This document shows, piece after piece, positions 22,813 through 30,870 of a stretch of 38,823 bases of DNA. The translations under genes and the position numbers were made by a program. The notes beneath the pieces were generated by a model, which was given only the letters and a program-made list of their open reading frames with translations, searched no databases and was not told where the DNA came from. Every line of letters starts with the position of its first letter. Within the stretch, counting starts at the first letter, position 1. Source of the stretch: an uncultured Clostridia bacterium (lineage in GTDB: Bacteria; Bacillota; Clostridia; Christensenellales; Borkfalkiaceae); NCBI GenBank assembly GCA_947627955.1, contig CANQXZ010000011.1, positions 1-38,823 on the forward strand. The letters are read 5' to 3'.

Positions 22813-24000
22813 ATGCGCAGATTCGTCAATTCGCGCGCGGCGGCGCTGGAGCCGAGCGGCATAAGAAAATTTTTCGACATAGTGCAGAGCATGGAAGGGG
22901 CTATCTCCCTCGGCGTGGGCGAGCCCGATTTCGTCACGCCGTGGAGCGTGCGGGAGGCGGCTGTCAGGTACATACGGCTCGGTTACACCCAATACACGGG
23001 CAACCGCGGGCTCGAGGAGCTGCGCGCGCTCGTCTCGCGGTATTTGAAGGAGCGGTTCGCGGTGGAATATCCTCCCGAGCGCACGATAATCACGGTGGGC
23101 GCGAGCGAGGCGATAGACCTCGCCCTGCGCGCGGTGTGCGAAGAGGGGGACGAGATCCTCGTCCCCGAGCCCTCGTACGTCTCGTACGCCCCCGCCGTCA
23201 CCCTTGCGGGCGGCACTCCCGTGCCCATCGCGTGCACGGCGGAAAACGGCTTTATTATCACCCCCGGACAGATAGCGGCTGCGGCGACGCCCCGCACAAA
23301 GGCCGTCATACTGCCTTATCCCAACAACCCAACGGGCGCGGTCATGACAAAAGAGCAGCTCGCCCGCCTCGTCCCCGAGATAGAAAAGAGGGATCTTCTC
23401 GTCATCTCGGACGAGATATACGCCGAACTCACCTACACGGGCAGGCATTTTTCCGTCGCCTCCCTCCCGAAAATGGCGGAGCGGACGGTGCTTATCGGCG
23501 GCTTTTCCAAGGCGTTCGCCATGACGGGCTGGCGCGTCGGGTTCGTGTGCGCCCCCGCAGAGGTGGACGAAGCCATGTTCAAGATACACCAATACACCAT
23601 TCTGTGCGCCCCCAACATGAGCCAGCGCGCGGCGGTGTGCGCCCTTAAAGAGGGCTTTTCGGACGGCTTTTCCGCCGTGGAGGAGATGAGGGAGCAGTAC
23701 CGCCTGCGCGGACAGTTCCTCGCCGCCTCCTTGAACGGCATGGGGCTGCCCTGCTTTACGCCGCGCGGCGCCTTTTACGTGTTCGCTTCGGTAAAGGGCA
23801 CGGGAATGGACGGCGAGGAGTTCGCCACAGCCCTTTTAAAGGAGCAGAAAGTCGCCGTGGTGCCCGGAGGGGCGTTCGGAAAGGCGGGCGCGGACTTCAT
23901 AAGGTGCAGTTACGCGGCGTCCATGGATAAACTCCGCGAGGCGGCGTCCCGCATGGAGGAATTTTTGCAAAATCGCACCCCTCGCTTGTTGACAAATTGA
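22813..24000 (+). CDS. PLP-dependent aminotransferase, class I/II
   Basis: A 395-residue fold-type I aminotransferase of the PatA/aspartate type. The PLP-binding lysine is K233 in GGFSKAFAMTGWRVG. Other hallmarks are LGVGEPDF (33-40), YPNNPTGAV (169-177) and VISDEIYAEL (197-206). The substrate cannot be told from motifs; aromatic amino acids, aspartate or N-acetyl-diaminopimelate are typical for this subgroup. CGGAG precedes the ATG. The greA promoter overlaps the end of the gene. Confidence 0.92.
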   Translation: MRRFVNSRAAALEPSGIRKFFDIVQSMEGAISLGVGEPDFVTPWSVREAAVRYIRLGYTQYTGNRGLEELRALVSRYLKERFAVEYPPERTIITVGASEAIDLALRAVCEEGDEILVPEPSYVSYAPAVTLAGGTPVPIACTAENGFIITPGQIAAAATPRTKAVILPYPNNPTGAVMTKEQLARLVPEIEKRDLLVISDEIYAELTYTGRHFSVASLPKMAERTVLIGGFSKAFAMTGWRVGFVCAPAEVDEAMFKIHQYTILCAPNMSQRAAVCALKEGFSDGFSAVEEMREQYRLRGQFLAASLNGMGLPCFTPRGAFYVFASVKGTGMDGEEFATALLKEQKVAVVPGGAFGKAGADFIRCSYAASMDKLREAASRMEEFLQNRTPRLLTN

Positions 24001-24017
24001 AGCGGGCATAATATAAT
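23989..24017 (+). promoter_or_regulatory. greA: Perfect consensus promoter of greA-lysS
   Basis: TTGACA (23989-23994), 17 bp, TATAAT (24012-24017). The -35 box lies inside the last codons of the aminotransferase gene. Confidence 0.9.
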
Positions 24018-24034
24018 AAGGTTGCGGTAAAAGC

Positions 24035-24065
24035 GTGATTCCGTCCTGCGGAATCACTTTTGTTT
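24035..24065 (+). terminator. greA: Terminator/attenuator hairpin in the greA leader
   Basis: GTGATTCCG and CGGAATCAC (24035-24043, 24049-24057) form a 9-bp stem followed by TTTTGTTT. It starts about 12 nt after the predicted transcription start of the greA promoter and ends before the greA ribosome site. It therefore lies within the greA leader, though it also follows the aminotransferase stop. Confidence 0.75.
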
Positions 24066-24090
24066 ATTCATTCCAGCCAGAGGTATAAAG

Positions 24091-24561
24091 ATGTCGGAAC
24101 AGATAGTAATGACCAAGAAAAATTACGAGGATCTGAAAAAGGAGTTGGATCATCTCGTAAAGGTAAAGCGCCCCGAAATAATCGAGAGGATAGCCGAAGC
24201 GCGCAGCCACGGCGACCTCTCCGAAAACGCGGAATACGACGCGGCGCGCGAGGAACAGCGCTCCAACGAGGGCAAGATAGCCGAACTCGAATACAAGATC
24301 AAAAACGCGGACATACGCGAGGAGAACACCGATACGAGCTATGTGCATCTCGGCAGCACGGTCACCGTTTACGACGGCGACCTCGGCGAAGAGGCGGTGT
24401 ACACCGTGACCTCCGTCACCGAAGTGGACGTTATGCACAACAAGATCTCCGTGGAGTCGCCCGTGGGCGCCGCGCTTCTCAAAAAGGCGGTCGGGGACGA
24501 GGCGGAAGTAAAGTGCCCCGACGGCACGACCTACACCCTTAAAATTCTCGCTATAAACTGA
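24091..24561 (+). CDS. greA: Transcription elongation factor GreA
   Basis: A 156-residue GreA. The N-terminal coiled coil carries the acidic tip GDLSENAEYDAA, with D42 and E45 as the conserved carboxylates that stimulate RNA polymerase to cleave backtracked transcripts. The C-terminal FKBP-like domain ends TYTLKILAIN. AGAGG lies upstream of the ATG. It is followed after 15 bp by lysS, the greA-lysS order seen in other Bacillota. Transcription must pass a terminator-like hairpin in the leader. Confidence 0.96.
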   Translation: MSEQIVMTKKNYEDLKKELDHLVKVKRPEIIERIAEARSHGDLSENAEYDAAREEQRSNEGKIAELEYKIKNADIREENTDTSYVHLGSTVTVYDGDLGEEAVYTVTSVTEVDVMHNKISVESPVGAALLKKAVGDEAEVKCPDGTTYTLKILAIN

Positions 24562-24576
24562 CGCACGGGAGACGAT

Positions 24577-26097
24577 ATGGAAGAAAAGATAAACGGCGCG
24601 CCGCTCACCGAAGAGGAGGAGGCTGAACGCCTCGCCGAACAGGCGCAGATACGCCGCGAAAAGCTCGCGAAACTTGCCGGGGAAGGCAAGGACCCCTACG
24701 TAAAGGTGAAGTTCGGCGTAACGCACCGCGCGCAGGAGATATTGGACGGGTTCGAAGGGCTCGAGGGCAAGGAAGTAAGCCTTGCGGGCAGGCTCATGTC
24801 ACGCAGGATAATGGGCAAGGCGTCCTTTTCGCACATACAGGACAGGTCGGGGCAGATACAGATCTACGTCCGCCGCGACGACGTGGGCGAGGAGGAATAC
24901 GCTTCCTTTAAAAAGGACTACGACATAGGCGACATAGTGGGAGTCAAGGGCTATGTGTTCAGGACGCAGACGGGGGAGATCTCCGTGCACTGCAACGCCA
25001 TAGAGATGCTCTCCAAATGCCTCCTGCCCCTGCCCGAAAAACAGCACGGGCTCACCAACACGGACATACGCTACCGCCAGCGCGACCTCGACCTCATCGT
25101 CAACCCCGAGGTAAAGGAGACCTTTATAAAGCGCTCGCGCATACTCCGCGAGATACGCGCCTTTTTGGACGGGCGCGGCTTCCTCGAAGTGGATACCCCC
25201 GTTCTGAGCCCGATAGAGATAGGCGCCTCCGCCCGTCCTTTCAAGACGAGGCACAACGCCCTCGACGTGGACATGTATCTGCGCATCGAGACGGAGCTCT
25301 ATTTAAAGCGGCTGATTGTCGGCGGGCTGGAAAAGGTGTACGAGGTGGGCAGGATATTCCGCAACGAGGGAATGGACGCCTATCACAACCCCGAGTTCAC
25401 CTCCGTGGAGGTATACGAGGCGTACTGCGATTACCATGCGGTGATGGAGCTCGTCGAGGAGATGTACAGGACCGTCGCCCGCAACGTATGCGGCACGGAT
25501 AAGATAGTCTATCAGGGAAAGGAGATAGATTTGGGTTCGCCGTGGGCGAAGATGACCATGAAGGAGGCGGTCAGAGAGTTTTCGGGCGCCGACTACGACA
25601 GCTGGGCGGACGACGCCGCCGCGCGCGCCGCGGCGCGCGCTCTCGGCGTGGAGCCCGAGGAGGGAGACGCCGCCACCCGCGGTCAGGTGCTCGCCGCGCT
25701 CTTCGACGCGTTTGCGGAAGAACGCCTCGTGCAGCCCACCTTTATCTACGACTATCCCGTCGAAAATTCCCCCCTCGCAAAGCGCAAGGAGGACGACCCG
25801 CTGTTCACGCAGAGGTTCGAATACTTCATATGCGGTCACGAATTCGGCAACGCCTTTTCCGAACTCAACGACCCCATAGACCAAAAACAGCGTTTCGTAA
25901 AGCAGGTGGAAGAGAAAAAGCGGCAGGACCCTTCCTGCAAGGCGCAGGTGGACGAGGAGTTCATAACCGCCCTCGAATACGGCATGCCCCCCACGGGCGG
26001 GCTGGGATTCGGCGTAGACCGCCTCGTGATGCTGCTCACGGACAGCCCCACCATCCGCGACGTGCTCCTCTTCCCCACGATGAAGCCAAAAAAATGA
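24577..26097 (+). CDS. lysS: Lysyl-tRNA synthetase, class II
   Basis: A 506-residue LysRS of normal length. The N-terminal OB-fold anticodon-binding domain (about 60-165, LAGRLMSRRIMGKASFSHIQ) is followed by the class II core: motif 1 region FLEVDTPVLSPIEIGASARPF, motif 2 FRNEGMDAYHNPEFT and motif 3 GLGFGVDRLVML. Some usually invariant stretches vary: RIETELYLKRL where RIAPELYLKRL is common, and GASARPF for GGAxARPF. An Ala-rich helical segment lies near residue 350. It charges tRNA-Lys with lysine. Second gene of the greA unit. Confidence 0.96.
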   Translation: MEEKINGAPLTEEEEAERLAEQAQIRREKLAKLAGEGKDPYVKVKFGVTHRAQEILDGFEGLEGKEVSLAGRLMSRRIMGKASFSHIQDRSGQIQIYVRRDDVGEEEYASFKKDYDIGDIVGVKGYVFRTQTGEISVHCNAIEMLSKCLLPLPEKQHGLTNTDIRYRQRDLDLIVNPEVKETFIKRSRILREIRAFLDGRGFLEVDTPVLSPIEIGASARPFKTRHNALDVDMYLRIETELYLKRLIVGGLEKVYEVGRIFRNEGMDAYHNPEFTSVEVYEAYCDYHAVMELVEEMYRTVARNVCGTDKIVYQGKEIDLGSPWAKMTMKEAVREFSGADYDSWADDAAARAAARALGVEPEEGDAATRGQVLAALFDAFAEERLVQPTFIYDYPVENSPLAKRKEDDPLFTQRFEYFICGHEFGNAFSELNDPIDQKQRFVKQVEEKKRQDPSCKAQVDEEFITALEYGMPPTGGLGFGVDRLVMLLTDSPTIRDVLLFPTMKPKK

Positions 26098-26121
26098 CCG
26101 CCGCGCGCGGAAAGGCAGCTT

Positions 26122-27459
26122 ATGTACGAATATCTGATCTACAACCAACTCAAAAAATACGTAAAGGCGGATAAGACCTTCCACATGCCCGGGCACAAGG
26201 GGAGAGGGGATTTCAAAAAGAGGTTCCCCGTGGCGGATATCGACGTCACGGAGCTGTCCTATTCGGACAATCTCGCCTGTCCCGGAAGCGTCATTGCGGA
26301 CGCCCAGAAGGACATCGCCGCCATTCTCGGGGCAAAGCGCTCGTATATCCTCACGGACGGCTCCTCTTCGGGGGTGCTCTCCATGATGTTCGCCGCGTCG
26401 AAGCGGGGCACCAAGGTAATAGTGCCGCGCAACTGCCACCAGAGCGTGTGGAACGCCTGCAAACTGCTGGGGATAGAGCCCGTGATAGTGCAGGGCAAAA
26501 CGGAAAAGGGAATGATCCTTCCCCCCGAGCCCGACGTCGTCGCCCGCCTTATCGTCAACGACGTGACGATTGCGGGGCTGATAGTGACGAGCCCCGACTA
26601 TTACGGCAACATCGCCCCCCTCAAAGAATATTCCTCGATACTCAAAAAGAACAAGAGGCTGCTCCTCGTGGACGGCGCGCACGGCGCGCACCTTGCGTTC
26701 GAGCCCGCTAAGGCGGGCTATGCGGGCGCGTATGCCGACTTGTGGGTGGACGGCGCGCACAAATCGCTGTTCACCTTAACGCAGGGCGCCGTTTTGAACA
26801 TTGCCGACGATTCGCTCGCCCCCGACGTGGAAGAGGGGCTCTCGATGTTCAGGACCACTTCCCCCTCCTACCCCATAATGGCTTCGGTGGAATACGGGGT
26901 GAAGAGCCTTGCCAACGACCCTTCCCAGATCGACAGCGCCAAAAAGGCGGCGGCGATCCTTAAAAGCGACAAGCACATAAAGCTATACCCCTCCGCCGAT
27001 TGGACGAAAGTGGCTGTGGACTGCGCGCAGTACGGCGTTTCCGCCGACCTCGCCGCCGCGGAACTTGAAAAACTCGGCATATATTGCGAGTTTTCGGACG
27101 GAAGGTACATTCTGTTTTACCTCTCCCCCGCCGTTCTTGCGGGCGACGCAAAGAGGCTGAAAAAGGCGCTCAAGATCGTGCTCTCCTCCAAAAAGCTCGC
27201 GGGCACCTACGCCGCCCGCGCGACCATCGCGCCCGCGCCGAGGACGTTCAGCTTCCAATACGCCCTGAAAAGACCTGCCGAATGGGTAGATCTGGACGAC
27301 GCCGTGGGCAGAATGTGCGCGCAGAACGCGGGCTACACGCCCCCCTGCGTGCCCGCCTGCGTGACGGGCGAAATGATAACGGACGCCACCGTGCGGGTTT
27401 TGAAGGGCGGCAAGACCTTCGGGCTCAACGGCGGCAAGATAAAGGTGGTAAAGAAGTGA
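26122..27459 (+). CDS. Orn/Lys/Arg decarboxylase-family PLP enzyme
   Basis: A 445-residue group III-type decarboxylase like Bacillus YaaO/SpeA. It has the N-terminal HMPGHKGRGDF (21-31), SSSGVL in the cofactor cradle, VDGAHGAH (183-190), and the PLP lysine K214 in DGAHKSLF. The C-terminal domain ends FGLNGGKIKVVKK. It probably makes a polyamine precursor (agmatine or cadaverine); the motifs do not fix the substrate. It lies 24 bp after lysS and overlaps tmk by 4 nt, matching the Bacillus yaaO-tmk order. Confidence 0.92.
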   Translation: MYEYLIYNQLKKYVKADKTFHMPGHKGRGDFKKRFPVADIDVTELSYSDNLACPGSVIADAQKDIAAILGAKRSYILTDGSSSGVLSMMFAASKRGTKVIVPRNCHQSVWNACKLLGIEPVIVQGKTEKGMILPPEPDVVARLIVNDVTIAGLIVTSPDYYGNIAPLKEYSSILKKNKRLLLVDGAHGAHLAFEPAKAGYAGAYADLWVDGAHKSLFTLTQGAVLNIADDSLAPDVEEGLSMFRTTSPSYPIMASVEYGVKSLANDPSQIDSAKKAAAILKSDKHIKLYPSADWTKVAVDCAQYGVSADLAAAELEKLGIYCEFSDGRYILFYLSPAVLAGDAKRLKKALKIVLSSKKLAGTYAARATIAPAPRTFSFQYALKRPAEWVDLDDAVGRMCAQNAGYTPPCVPACVTGEMITDATVRVLKGGKTFGLNGGKIKVVKK

Positions 27460-28079
27460 GAGGCAAGTTCGTCACTTTCGAGGGCTGCGAGGGCAGCGGC
27501 AAATCCACCCAGCTGAGGCTGCTCGGCGAATATCTCGCCTCTTCGGGCGCGGATTTTCTGATGACGAGGGAGCCGGGCGGCAGCGCCATCGCCGAGGACA
27601 TAAGGCGGATAATCTTAAACGGCGACTACGCCGACATGTGCCCCGAGTGCGAGGCGCTCCTCTACGCCGCCGCGCGCATACAGCACTTGAAAGAGGTGGT
27701 CGAGCCCGCGCTCGCGGCGGGCAAGCTCGTCGTCTGCGACAGATATGTGGACTCCTCGTTCGCCTATCAGGGCTATGCCCGCGGGCTGGGCATGGAGTTC
27801 GTGGAGAAGATAAATTCCTTCGCCCTCTTGAAATATCCGCCCGACCTCACGGTGTTTTTGGATATCTCTCCCGAGCGCGCTTTTGAGAGGAAACACGGCG
27901 CCGACCCCAACGACCGCATGGAGCGCGAGGGGGCGGAGTTCCACTCCAAGGTGTACGCGGGTTACAGGGAGCTCATAAAAATTTACCCCCGCATATGCCC
28001 CGTCTATTGCGGCGGGAGCAAGTTCGAGACGGCGGAAAACATAAAAAATCTTCTCAAAGAGAAAAATATTATAAAGTAA
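27456..28079 (+). CDS. tmk: Thymidylate kinase
   Basis: A 207-residue dTMP kinase that makes dTDP from dTMP and ATP. The P-loop is GCEGSGKST, then LMTREPGGS and CDRYVDSSFAYQGYARG (the DRY/H dTMP-binding stretch), and a short LID region (NDRMEREGAEF). The start is GTG at 27456, overlapping the decarboxylase stop as GTGA, with AAAGGTGG upstream. A long open frame continues upstream from here but is a shadow of the decarboxylase gene. One base separates its stop from holB. Confidence 0.95.
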   Translation: MRGKFVTFEGCEGSGKSTQLRLLGEYLASSGADFLMTREPGGSAIAEDIRRIILNGDYADMCPECEALLYAAARIQHLKEVVEPALAAGKLVVCDRYVDSSFAYQGYARGLGMEFVEKINSFALLKYPPDLTVFLDISPERAFERKHGADPNDRMEREGAEFHSKVYAGYRELIKIYPRICPVYCGGSKFETAENIKNLLKEKNIIK

Positions 28080-28080
28080 A

Positions 28081-28974
28081 GTGCAAACTCTCATAAAGAA
28101 CACAACGGCATTCGGGATATTTTCCGCGGACAAGCGGGCGGGCAGGCTTTCCCACGCCTATATGCTCCATTTTGCGGACAAGCGCAACCTGCGCCCCGCG
28201 CTCATGCTGTTTGCCGAAGAATTTTTCGGCGGCGGCGAAAACGCGCGCAAGATGGCTGGGCTCGGGGACCTCACCGTCTATCCCGCGGCGGGCGGCAAGA
28301 TAACCGTAGACGGCGTCACGGAGATAATAGCCGACAGCGCGTTAAAGCCCGCGGGCGGCGGAAAAAAGCTGTATGTGATATGCGATTTCGGGTCGGCGGG
28401 CGCGCTCGTGCAGAACAAGCTGTTGAAGACGCTCGAAGAGCCGCCCGAAAACGTGCATTTCCTTCTGGGAACGCTTTCGCTCGCGCCCGTGCTGCCCACG
28501 GTGCTCTCGAGGGTGAAAACGCTCACCGTTCCGCCCTTTACGGAGGGTGAGATATTCGCGGCTCTCGAGAGGGAGAAACACGACCCGATCAACGCCGCGG
28601 CGGCGAGGGACGCCTGCGGGGTGCTGGGCGCGGCGCAGGACATGGCGGAGGGCGGCTGGTTTGCGGATATCCGCCGCGCCGCCGAGGAGATATGCGCCGT
28701 GCGGGACTACTCCGCGATAGGCGCGCTCAGCAAAAAATACGGAGACACGCCCTATAAAGAGGAACTTCTCGGCGAGATACGCGCCGTGCTCTTTACGGCG
28801 CTCTCGGCGGGGGGCGGCTGCGGGCTTTCGCCGCACACCCTCGTCTACGCGCTCGAACTCGTGGACGGCGCCTTTGCCGATCTGAAATTCAACGCGTTTT
28901 TTCAGGGACTTTTATACGACTTTATGCTGAAAGTTGCAACGGAGAACAAAAAATGGCAAAAATTACGGGAGTAA
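28081..28974 (+). CDS. holB: DNA polymerase III delta' subunit
   Basis: A 297-residue clamp-loader delta' protein. Near the N-terminus it has RAGRLSHAYML, then KLYVICDFGSAGALVQNKLL and KTLEEPPENVHFLLGT, followed by LSRVKTLTVPPF at the place of the SRC arginine-finger motif. The normal Walker A and the zinc-finger cysteines are not visible, so it is a non-ATP-binding member, as is usual for delta', and unusually short for the zinc module. Start is GTG. It overlaps ricT by 22 nt. The order tmk-holB-ricT matches Bacillus, without yaaQ and yaaR between. Confidence 0.9.
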   Translation: MQTLIKNTTAFGIFSADKRAGRLSHAYMLHFADKRNLRPALMLFAEEFFGGGENARKMAGLGDLTVYPAAGGKITVDGVTEIIADSALKPAGGGKKLYVICDFGSAGALVQNKLLKTLEEPPENVHFLLGTLSLAPVLPTVLSRVKTLTVPPFTEGEIFAALEREKHDPINAAAARDACGVLGAAQDMAEGGWFADIRRAAEEICAVRDYSAIGALSKKYGDTPYKEELLGEIRAVLFTALSAGGGCGLSPHTLVYALELVDGAFADLKFNAFFQGLLYDFMLKVATENKKWQKLRE

Positions 28975-29828
28975 CGTTTAAGGACGGGGGCAAAGTATAC
29001 TACTTCGCGCCCGGCAAGGAAAAATATAAAGAGGGGATGGGGGTCATAGTGGAGACCGCCCGCGGCGTGGAGTACGCCACGGTCGTGATACCCTTTGCCG
29101 AGGTGGAGGAGGACAAGATAGTCTCCCCCTTAAAGCCCATCGTGAGGATAGCCACCGCCAAGGACAGGGAGATCCACCGCAAGAACCTCGAAAAGAAGGA
29201 CGGCGCCCTCAAGACCGTCGCCGAAAAGATAAAGAAGTTCAAGCTCGACATGAAGCTCATCGACTGCGAGTTCACTTTCGACGGCGCAAAGGCGATATTC
29301 TACTATTCCGCCCCCCAGAGGGTGGATTTCAGGGAGCTTGTGAAGGAGCTCTCGCAGGTGTTCAGGATGCGCATAGAGCTCAGGCAGGTGGGCATCCGCG
29401 ACGAGATAAAGATGATAGGCGGGCTGGCGCCCTGCGGCAGGGAATGCTGCTGTTCGTGTTGCATGCCCGACTTCAAAAAGGTCTCCATAAAGATGGCGAA
29501 AAACCAGGGGCTCTCCTTAAACCCGGGAAAGATCTCGGGGCTGTGCGGCAGGCTGATGTGCTGCCTTTCGTATGAAAACGAGTACTATGCCGACGCCTAC
29601 AAGAAGATGCCCAAGATCGGCTCCGAGGTGGAAACGCCCGAGGGCAAGGGCTCGGTCGTCAACGTGAATATGCTCAAAATGGAGGTGCGCGTGCGCATAG
29701 ACGACAAGGAAAAGGACATATTCACCTATCACGACTATCCCCTGTCCGAGATCCGCTTCAAGAACAACAGAAAGCAGGAAAAAGAGGAAGAGGAGATATC
29801 GGACGACCTCAGGGAGATACTCGACTGA
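28953..29828 (+). CDS. ricT: RicT (YaaT/PSP1) regulatory iron-sulfur protein
   Basis: A 291-residue PSP1-domain protein. The Cys-rich section PCGRECCCSCCMPDF, then LCGRLMCCLSYE, is diagnostic of RicT. In Bacillus RicT, with RicA and RicF, forms a complex carrying [4Fe-4S] clusters that promotes RNase Y-dependent mRNA processing and supports sporulation, competence and biofilm. ricA and ricF are not next to it. The tail is Lys/Glu-rich. The start lies inside the end of holB, implying translational coupling. Confidence 0.95.
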   Translation: MAKITGVTFKDGGKVYYFAPGKEKYKEGMGVIVETARGVEYATVVIPFAEVEEDKIVSPLKPIVRIATAKDREIHRKNLEKKDGALKTVAEKIKKFKLDMKLIDCEFTFDGAKAIFYYSAPQRVDFRELVKELSQVFRMRIELRQVGIRDEIKMIGGLAPCGRECCCSCCMPDFKKVSIKMAKNQGLSLNPGKISGLCGRLMCCLSYENEYYADAYKKMPKIGSEVETPEGKGSVVNVNMLKMEVRVRIDDKEKDIFTYHDYPLSEIRFKNNRKQEKEEEEISDDLREILD

Positions 29829-29880
29829 CGGCGGCGGGCGCGCAAATACCCCAAATTAAAAAAAATTTTTATTTTTCCGC

Positions 29881-29909
29881 TTTACAGAACAGATAATGTG
29901 TGCTATAAT
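29881..29909 (+). promoter_or_regulatory. Promoter of the ferredoxin gene
   Basis: TTTACA (29881-29886), 17 bp, TATAAT (29904-29909), about 37 bp before the ATG at 29946. Confidence 0.8.
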
Positions 29910-29945
29910 ACCCGTACTGAACGTATAAAAATATGGAGGAAGATC

Positions 29946-30119
29946 ATGGCACACGTTATTTCCGATGAATGCGTAAGCTGCGGCGCATGCGCGGCTACCT
30001 GTCCCGTCGAAGCTATATCCGAGGGAGCGGACAAATACGAAGTCAATCCCGACGTTTGCATCGACTGCGGAGCTTGCGAGGACGGCTGCCCCACCGGCGC
30101 TATTCATCCCGCTGACTAA
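29946..30119 (+). CDS. 2[4Fe-4S] ferredoxin
   Basis: A 57-residue clostridial-type ferredoxin with two CxxCxxCxxxC(P) motifs: CVSCGACAATCP and CIDCGACEDGCP. It carries electrons at low potential in fermentation. ATG at 29946 is selected by GGAGGAAG upstream; a longer frame to 29898 would run into the promoter. It has its own promoter and terminator, so it is a separate, probably abundant transcript between ricT and trmN6. Confidence 0.96.
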   Translation: MAHVISDECVSCGACAATCPVEAISEGADKYEVNPDVCIDCGACEDGCPTGAIHPAD

Positions 30120-30131
30120 TTTAAAAGGAAG

Positions 30132-30168
30132 AGAGGCGGAGGGCGAAAGGCTCTCCGCCTCTTCTTTG
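30132..30168 (+). terminator. Terminator after the ferredoxin gene
   Basis: AGAGGCGGAG and CTCCGCCTCT (30132-30141, 30153-30162) form a stem capped by a GAAA loop and followed by TCTTT. It ends 9 bp before the trmN6 start codon, so trmN6 would need read-through or another promoter. Confidence 0.75.
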
Positions 30169-30176
30169 CAAAAAAT

Positions 30177-30866
30177 ATGTTGAAAGACGGCGAAGCGCTC
30201 GAAAGTTTTTTCGGGGACAAAAAGATAATACAGGACCCCTCTTTATACCGTTTCACTTCGGACAGTATCCTTTTATCGCGCTTTGCCCGCGCAAAGGCGG
30301 GCGACAGGGTGGCGGATTTCTGTTCGGGGAGCGGCGTAGTGGGGTTCCATTTTCTGTGCCTAAATCCCCGCATAGCCTCGCTGACCCTCTTCGAAATGCA
30401 GGAGGAGCTCGCCGACATGTCCCGCCGCACGGCGGAGCTGAACGGATTCGAGTGCGAGGTGGTGTGCGGCAGGATACAGGATATCCCCCCGTCTTTTTCC
30501 GATAAATTTTCCCTCATACTGTGCAATCCGCCCTACGAGCGTTCGGGCTTTGAAAACGCGGACCCCAAAAAGGCGCTCTGCCGCAAGGAGCTCGCCCTCA
30601 CCCTGCCCGAGATAGCCGACGCGGCTTTCAAAAACCTGAAATTCGGCGGACGTATCGCGATTTTGAACCGCGCAGACCGCACCGCGGAGCTTATAGGCAC
30701 CCTGAAATCGAGAAGGCTCGAGCCCAAGAGGATGCAGTTCGTCTCGGGCACGGCGGGCGCCCCGCCCTATATAGTGATGGTCGAGGCGGTAAAGGGCGGC
30801 AAGGAGGGGATAGAAGTTCTGCCGCAGATAGCCAACGCGCCCGCAAAAGAGGCGGGCGGGGAGTGA
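30177..30866 (+). CDS. trmN6: tRNA1(Val) (adenine-37-N6)-methyltransferase, TrmN6/YabB-like
   Basis: A 229-residue SAM-dependent methyltransferase. Motif I is VADFCSGSGVVGFHFL (45-60) and the adenine-N6 catalytic motif is NPPY (117-120) followed by ERSGF. Members methylate A37 in tRNA, next to the anticodon. It precedes rsmI as in Bacillus (yabB-yabC). The ATG lacks a clear ribosome site; the upstream sequence is the ferredoxin terminator hairpin, so how it is translated is unclear. The next codon, TTG, is no better. Confidence 0.87.
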   Translation: MLKDGEALESFFGDKKIIQDPSLYRFTSDSILLSRFARAKAGDRVADFCSGSGVVGFHFLCLNPRIASLTLFEMQEELADMSRRTAELNGFECEVVCGRIQDIPPSFSDKFSLILCNPPYERSGFENADPKKALCRKELALTLPEIADAAFKNLKFGGRIAILNRADRTAELIGTLKSRRLEPKRMQFVSGTAGAPPYIVMVEAVKGGKEGIEVLPQIANAPAKEAGGE

Positions 30867-30870
30867 GAAC

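Noticed and set aside
25303..26760. A 485-codon minus-strand frame across lysS and the decarboxylase
   Set aside because: It is antisense to two clear enzymes and shows no domain, as expected by chance in G+C-rich codons.
27084..28079. A 331-codon frame covering tmk, as a possible longer fused protein
   Set aside because: Only the part from the GTG at 27456 is a real thymidylate kinase; the rest is an Arg-rich shadow of the decarboxylase gene.
28081..28974. holB as a broken gene because its Walker A is not visible
   Set aside because: Delta' subunits commonly lack ATP binding; length, SRV motif and gene order are normal.
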